From contig NZ_CAKRXI010000009.1 of NCBI RefSeq assembly GCF_934424005.1, forward strand, positions 1 through 64,000: a stretch of DNA of 64,000 bases, written 5' to 3'. Both the position numbers and the translations under genes were made by a program. The notes below the pieces were generated by a model. The model was not told the origin of the DNA and did no database searches. It was given only the letters and a program-made list of their open reading frames with translations. Of this stretch, positions 59,437 through 64,000 are shown piece by piece (the stretch's first letter is position 1; every line of letters starts with the position of its first letter). Source of the DNA: an uncultured Blautia sp. Its GTDB lineage: Bacteria > Bacillota > Clostridia > Lachnospirales > Lachnospiraceae.

Positions 59437-62400
59437 ATGAAAAAGGATAAAGAAAAGAAACAGACCTATTTTTTGAGAGCTGCGATGATGGTTCTGACAA
59501 CGATAATGATCGTATTGTTTCTGGTGATCATGTCTATGGTAGGCAAAATACAGGGAACAGCCAGGGTAGTGAATTATGCGGGATTTGTCCGGGGCGGTAC
59601 ACAGAGTATGGTCAAACTGGAGATTTCCGGAGAACCACAGGATAAAATGTATCAGACGATTTCTTCTTATATAGAAGGACTCCGAAATGGCAGTGAGGAA
59701 CTGAGTTTTGTACGTCTGGATGACAAAGATTTCCAGAACAAGATGGGGGAACTGGCAAAATATTTTGACGAACTGAGAGATGAAATCCTCCTTGTGCGTG
59801 AGAAGGGGTATGAGAATACAGAGATTATAGAAAAGAGTGAAAAATTTTTCCGGATCTGTGATGAGGCAGTAGGTTTTGCAGAAGTATATTCACAGAAAAA
59901 AGCGACCGGACTGGATTATCTGGAAAAAATTGTATTGGTTGATATCCTGGGACTGGTACTGATCATTGCCGCAGAACTGATAAAGGCAGTACGCTTTGCT
60001 GCTCAGAATAAGGTTTTGCAGAAAAAAGTCTATCTGGATGAGGCTACGGGACTTCCAAACAAAAACAAATGTGAGGAGATTCTGAATGAGACGGAGCCGA
60101 TACCGGAGAACGAGCTGGTGGCAATGTGTGTGTTTGATCTGAACAATCTGCGAACGATCAATAATAATCTGGGTCACGACAAAGGGGACGAGTATATTCG
60201 TTCTTTTGCAATCCAACTCCGTGAAGCAGTACCGGAAGAATTTTTTGCAGGCCGTGATGGTGGTGATGAATTTATTGCGATTCTGAAAGGGCTAGATCAT
60301 AAGGGTGTTCGGAAATGTCTACAGAACATCCGCGATCATGCTGCAGAATATTCCAGACAGCATCCGGAAATGCCGATCAGCTATGCGGCAGGTTATGCGT
60401 TGTCAAGTGATTTTGAAGGCAGTACGATGCGGGAACTTTTTCGTTTTGCCGATAAAAACATGTATATTGATAAGAATCGTGCAAAGATGGAAGAAGCTGC
60501 GGAGAAACAGAAGATGAATATTCAACTTCTGGAAGAAATCACAGCGAAGGGATATCAGTTTACAGACTGTATTTACTGTGACGCGCTTTTGGATCAGTAC
60601 TATGTGCTGCGGGCGAGTTCGAATTTCTTTCTTGCAGAGGATGGAAGCTATTCCGGTGCGGTCGAGCAGATCGTGCAGGAACTGGGAATGGATGAGAACC
60701 GCAGGAGTATGAGGAATGAACTGCAGATTCCTTATCTTGCGGAGCAGCTTGGGGCTAAAGGTGAGAGGATAGAACTTCCGTATCAATATCGAAGGGAAAA
60801 CAGTATTCACCGTGGACGGATGACGGTATTGTTTGTAAACAAAACAGAGGATGGCAGACTGCACCATTTTATTTTGGGATTTGAACCTTTCCAGAATAAA
60901 AATGAAAACACAGCAGATGAAAAGGCTCGACTGAATCGATATTATGAACAGCTGAAACAATCCATTGTTGAAAACGAGAATTATGCGGAGGCACTCCTTC
61001 AGACTGCAAATGCAGTCTATACTGTGGATCTGACAAATGATAAGCTGGAGAATGTTTATTATCATGAGGCAGCATTTAAGGTTGAAAATGATATACAGAT
61101 ACCATGTTCTTATAGCGATTATTGCAATAAACGGAGTCGGTATGTGACCGAAGATACTTTGGAGAACTACAGAATCGTTGATTCTTCTTTCAAACTACTG
61201 AAGCGATTTGCTACAGGTGCGAAGCAGGTTACAGTAGAATACTGCGAAATGATGGGAAAAGAAAATAAGCCGGTATGGCTGCAGAAAACAGTTCTGATGT
61301 CCAGAGATATGGTGTATGATGCGAATACAGATAAAGAGAGTTCCGTAGTCCATGGAATTGTTCTGTTTAAGAATACTTCAGATTTCCATGAAAAGGAACA
61401 GCAGGAAAAAGCACGTTTGCAGATGGCTTATGAAGAAGCGGATTCTGAAAACAGAGCCAAGACAGAATTCATGAACCGTATGAGTCATGATATCCGTACA
61501 CCGATCAATGGTATCATGGGAATGGTAGACATTATCCGTAAGAACAGGGATGACTGGGAAAAAGTCGATGATAGTCTGGAAAAGATCCAGTTGTCTACCC
61601 GACATTTGCTGGAACTGGTCAGCGATGTTCTTGATATGAGCAAACTGGAAGCTGGTATGTTTGAGATCCATGAAGATGCATTTGATATAAGTGAGCTTAT
61701 GGATGAAGTTGCAGCACTGGTGGATGCTCAGCTGGTTGAATCCGGTATTACACATCGCAAGCACAGAAGTAATATTCAGCATACTGCTCTGAAGGGAAGT
61801 TCCCTGCAGCTGCGCCGCATTATGGTCAATCTTCTGAGCAATGCAATCAAATATAATAAATCAAATGGAACAATTGATACATATGCGGAAGAACTTTCCT
61901 GTGACGGTACAACCGTGTGGTATGAATTTAAGATCGTAGATACAGGAATCGGTATGAGTGAAGAATTTATAAAAGAACAGCTGTTTAAACCTTTTACACA
62001 GGAAAAGAATGACGCCAGAACACTGTACAGAGGAACCGGACTTGGAATGTCAATTGTCAAGGCGCTTCTGGATAAACTGGAAGGCTCGATAGAAGTAGAG
62101 AGCCGACCTGGGGAAGGTAGTACGTTTACCTTCCGGATTCCGTTTAAGCTTGATGAAAATGCCATTGAAACAAGAACGGAAGTTTATGGATCGGGACAAA
62201 AGAAGCTGGAGGGAATGAAGATTCTCCTGGTTGAGGACAATGAGATCAATATGGAAATTGCAGAGTTCTATCTGACGGAGCTGGGGATTGCAGTTGATAA
62301 AGCATGGAATGGCAGAGAAGCCATTGAGAAATTTGAGAAATCAGTTCCTGGAACTTATGATCTGATCCTGATGGATATTATGATGCCGGTTATGGGAGGC

Positions 62401-62607
62401 AGAGAAGCAGCACGCCGTATCCGGGCTCTGGATCGGCCGGATGCAGAAAACGTGAGTATATATGCCATGACTGCGCAGGTTTCTTCCGGAAGTGTACATA
62501 AATGTCTGATTTCCGGAATGAATGGACATATTGCGAAGCCGATTGATGAAAGAAAACTCAGAGAGATCCTGACCAGATGTGAAAGCGTGAAAAAGCAGAA
62601 GGATTAA
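59437..62607 (+). CDS. Hybrid histidine kinase with GGDEF domain and receiver
   Basis: A 1056-aa signalling protein. Membrane segments at about 10-35 and 165-185 flank a helical sensor region. A GGDEF domain follows (about 195-360) with an intact motif in GRDGGDEF. After a PAS-like stretch (about 520-650) comes HisKA (phospho-His in [18 protein letters not shown], about 680), HATPase_c (NLLSNAIKYN, DTGIGMS, GTGLGMS) and a C-terminal receiver (LLVEDNEINM, phospho-Asp in LILMDIMMPVMGG). It could make c-di-GMP and also run a phosphorelay. No output response regulator is adjacent. Confidence 0.92.
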   Translation: MKKDKEKKQTYFLRAAMMVLTTIMIVLFLVIMSMVGKIQGTARVVNYAGFVRGGTQSMVKLEISGEPQDKMYQTISSYIEGLRNGSEELSFVRLDDKDFQNKMGELAKYFDELRDEILLVREKGYENTEIIEKSEKFFRICDEAVGFAEVYSQKKATGLDYLEKIVLVDILGLVLIIAAELIKAVRFAAQNKVLQKKVYLDEATGLPNKNKCEEILNETEPIPENELVAMCVFDLNNLRTINNNLGHDKGDEYIRSFAIQLREAVPEEFFAGRDGGDEFIAILKGLDHKGVRKCLQNIRDHAAEYSRQHPEMPISYAAGYALSSDFEGSTMRELFRFADKNMYIDKNRAKMEEAAEKQKMNIQLLEEITAKGYQFTDCIYCDALLDQYYVLRASSNFFLAEDGSYSGAVEQIVQELGMDENRRSMRNELQIPYLAEQLGAKGERIELPYQYRRENSIHRGRMTVLFVNKTEDGRLHHFILGFEPFQNKNENTADEKARLNRYYEQLKQSIVENENYAEALLQTANAVYTVDLTNDKLENVYYHEAAFKVENDIQIPCSYSDYCNKRSRYVTEDTLENYRIVDSSFKLLKRFATGAKQVTVEYCEMMGKENKPVWLQKTVLMSRDMVYDANTDKESSVVHGIVLFKNTSDFHEKEQQEKARLQMAYEEADSENRAKTEFMNRMSHDIRTPINGIMGMVDIIRKNRDDWEKVDDSLEKIQLSTRHLLELVSDVLDMSKLEAGMFEIHEDAFDISELMDEVAALVDAQLVESGITHRKHRSNIQHTALKGSSLQLRRIMVNLLSNAIKYNKSNGTIDTYAEELSCDGTTVWYEFKIVDTGIGMSEEFIKEQLFKPFTQEKNDARTLYRGTGLGMSIVKALLDKLEGSIEVESRPGEGSTFTFRIPFKLDENAIETRTEVYGSGQKKLEGMKILLVEDNEINMEIAEFYLTELGIAVDKAWNGREAIEKFEKSVPGTYDLILMDIMMPVMGGREAARRIRALDRPDAENVSIYAMTAQVSSGSVHKCLISGMNGHIAKPIDERKLREILTRCESVKKQKD

Positions 62608-62627
62608 CATAAAATAGAGATACGATA

Positions 62628-62911
<284 letters not shown>

Positions 62912-62948
62912 ACTTTTCTTTATGATAATAGTATGATTTAGCCGAATT

Positions 62949-63040
62949 GGGAATGAAGTTCTCCCATGGGAAACCTAAATTGCTTATTCAGAGCTGATGA
63001 CTTCTACGATTATTCAGTCGCAGAAGTTGTCAGCTCTTTT
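62949..63040 (+). promoter_or_regulatory. Fluoride (crcB) riboswitch-like leader with terminator
   Basis: GGGAATGAAGTTCTCCC (62949-62965) and GCTGATGACTTCTAC (62993-63007) match the two conserved blocks of the fluoride aptamer, whose usual forms are GATGGAGTTC and CTGATGACTCCTAC. The variant GAAGT/ACTTC replaces GGAGT/ACTCC as a matched pair. The second block overlaps a terminator (AGAGCTGA..ACTTCT with AGAAGT..TCAGCTCT, then T4) at 62990-63040, as a switch requires. Confidence 0.78.
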
Positions 63041-63073
63041 GGTGTCTGAGGGGAATAAAAGGAGGGAATTTTT

Positions 63074-64000
63074 ATGCTTACGTCATTGTCACTTATTTTT
63101 CTGGTCGGGCTCGCGATGGGGGCCATCTGCGGGTATCTGAAACTGCCACGGATCATAGGCATGCTGATCACGGGAATCGTTCTCGGACCGTATGTGCTTG
63201 ACCTGCTGGATCCATCGATACTGTCGATCTCAGCAGATCTGCGAAAGATGGCACTCATCATCATACTTCTCAAAGCAGGACTGTCGCTCAATCTGGAAGA
63301 TCTTAAGAAAGTAGGGCGACCTGCAATCATGATGTCCTTTGTGCCGGCATCGTTTGAGATCCTTGGCTATATTTTGTGTGCACCTGCGATTCTGGGGATT
63401 TCAAGAGTGGATGCAGCAGTCATGGGAGCCGTCCTCGGAGCAGTTTCTCCGGCGGTCGTAGTACCACGTATGGTAAAACTGATAGAAACGAAATACGGTA
63501 CGGGTAAAGCAATCCCACAGATGATCCTGGCGGGGGCATCCTGTGATGATATTTTTGTCATTGTGCTGTTCACAACATTTCTTGGAATGGCACAGGGAGA
63601 TCAGGCAGACTTAAAATCCTTCCTGAACATTCCGGTATCGATCGTACTTGGAGTTGTACTTGGAGCGATTGTCGGATATCTTCTCTATCTGTTTTTTGAG
63701 ACAGCATATGCGAAAAAACATTATGTCAGAAACAGCATGAAGGTTATTATCGTACTGGGAGTTTCATTCCTGTTGGTTGCAATTGAGGGCTGGCTGGAAG
63801 GAAAGATTGCTGTGTCCGGACTTCTTGCAGTTGTCAGTATGGCCTGTGTCCTTAAGATGAAAAGTATTGCTTTTGTATCCAAACGTCTATCCGAAAAATT
63901 TGGAAAGCTTTGGCTGGCAGCAGAAGTCATCCTGTTCGTTCTTGTCGGTGCAGCGGTAGATATCCGCTATACTCTGGAAGCAGGAGCTGCTGCGGTTCTC
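63074..64000 (+). CDS. Cation:proton antiporter (partial, runs off the window)
   Basis: At least 309 aa of a CPA1/NhaP-type exchanger. It is open to the window edge, so the C-terminus is missing. It starts at 63074 after GGAGGGAA. Helical segments include LIFLVGLAMGAICGYLKLPRIIGMLITGIVLGP, LLKAGLSLNLEDLKK and VMGAVLGAVSPAVVVPRM. The candidate ion-site pair is in ASCDDIFVIVLF. With the fluoride-riboswitch-like leader it may be a fluoride-responsive exporter; family membership alone would suggest Na+ or K+/H+ exchange. Confidence 0.85.
   Translation, partial: MLTSLSLIFLVGLAMGAICGYLKLPRIIGMLITGIVLGPYVLDLLDPSILSISADLRKMALIIILLKAGLSLNLEDLKKVGRPAIMMSFVPASFEILGYILCAPAILGISRVDAAVMGAVLGAVSPAVVVPRMVKLIETKYGTGKAIPQMILAGASCDDIFVIVLFTTFLGMAQGDQADLKSFLNIPVSIVLGVVLGAIVGYLLYLFFETAYAKKHYVRNSMKVIIVLGVSFLLVAIEGWLEGKIAVSGLLAVVSMACVLKMKSIAFVSKRLSEKFGKLWLAAEVILFVLVGAAVDIRYTLEAGAAAVL

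Overview
The window reads as chromosomal DNA from a low-to-moderate GC Firmicute of the Lachnospiraceae type (Blautia/Ruminococcus-like). I infer this from the aspartate-family gene layout, the nucleoside and PTS transporter style, the Gx/NusG-II flavin genes, BIG2-bearing surface proteins and consensus sigma-A promoters. No rRNA, tRNA, CRISPR array, prophage or insertion sequence was recognised. Most of the window is ordinary core genome. The unusual content lies in the flavin/Tp47 cluster and in structured intergenic DNA.

Layout. 0-14 kb: AI-2E transporter, TypA, an SSB-like OB protein, cobO-dapA-dapB, a small lipoprotein, a eukaryotic-type HisA behind a terminator-ended leader, a nitroreductase, a radical SAM protein, an orphan rfbF, a small Cys-rich protein, an OGG-type glycosylase and a VanZ-inositol phosphatase fusion. 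14.2-14.6 kb: an isolated PBECR-type small protein. 15-23 kb: a secreted Tp47 homologue, a four-repeat FMN-binding surface protein, an anchored FMN-binding protein, a NapH-like 4Fe-4S membrane protein, ApbE, and convergent EetB/EetA-like genes. 23-38.5 kb: secA, a second nitroreductase, a cation antiporter behind a Mn2+ riboswitch, an AraC regulator, a dapF-like gene, an MBL hydrolase, prfB with its programmed frameshift, an ACT protein, hom, lysC, a DUF975 protein and tex. 38.6-39.6 kb: a repeat-rich intergenic kilobase. 39.6-47.7 kb: a TrpXYZ-like ABC operon on the minus strand and a BMP-type nucleoside ABC operon on the plus strand. 48-50 kb: an FMN riboswitch with ribU, then a Nudix hydrolase. 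50-55.3 kb: a complete glucose-type PTS (ptsG, antiterminator, ptsH, ptsI). 55.4-58.6 kb: zur-znuA-znuC-znuB with two perfect operators. 58.6-64 kb: a hypothetical protein, a GGDEF/histidine kinase/receiver hybrid, a decayed kinase fragment, and a fluoride-riboswitch-like leader in front of a cation:proton antiporter cut by the window end.

How the parts fit. The 15-23 kb genes look like an extracytoplasmic flavin electron-transfer route. EetA/EetB-like proteins and ApbE would supply or attach flavin. The Fe-S membrane protein would carry electrons to covalently flavinylated FMN-binding domains outside the cell. RibU, under an FMN riboswitch at 48.4 kb, would feed the flavin pool. Aspartate-pathway genes (dapA, dapB, dapF-like, hom, lysC) are spread over the left half.

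The strongest unexplained signal is a set of five intergenic long hairpins (157-261 bp) at about 10.2, 38.6, 39.3, 47.7 and 48.1 kb. They share a nearly identical roughly 20-nt apical sequence, but their long stems differ from copy to copy while staying base-paired. Two further structured elements with different apices sit after secA (26.0 kb) and beside the PBECR-like gene (14.1 kb). Other points worth a second look are a DapF homologue with both catalytic cysteines replaced by serine, an HPr with Gln where Ser46 should be, and three ABC substrate-binding proteins that lack a lipobox cysteine.
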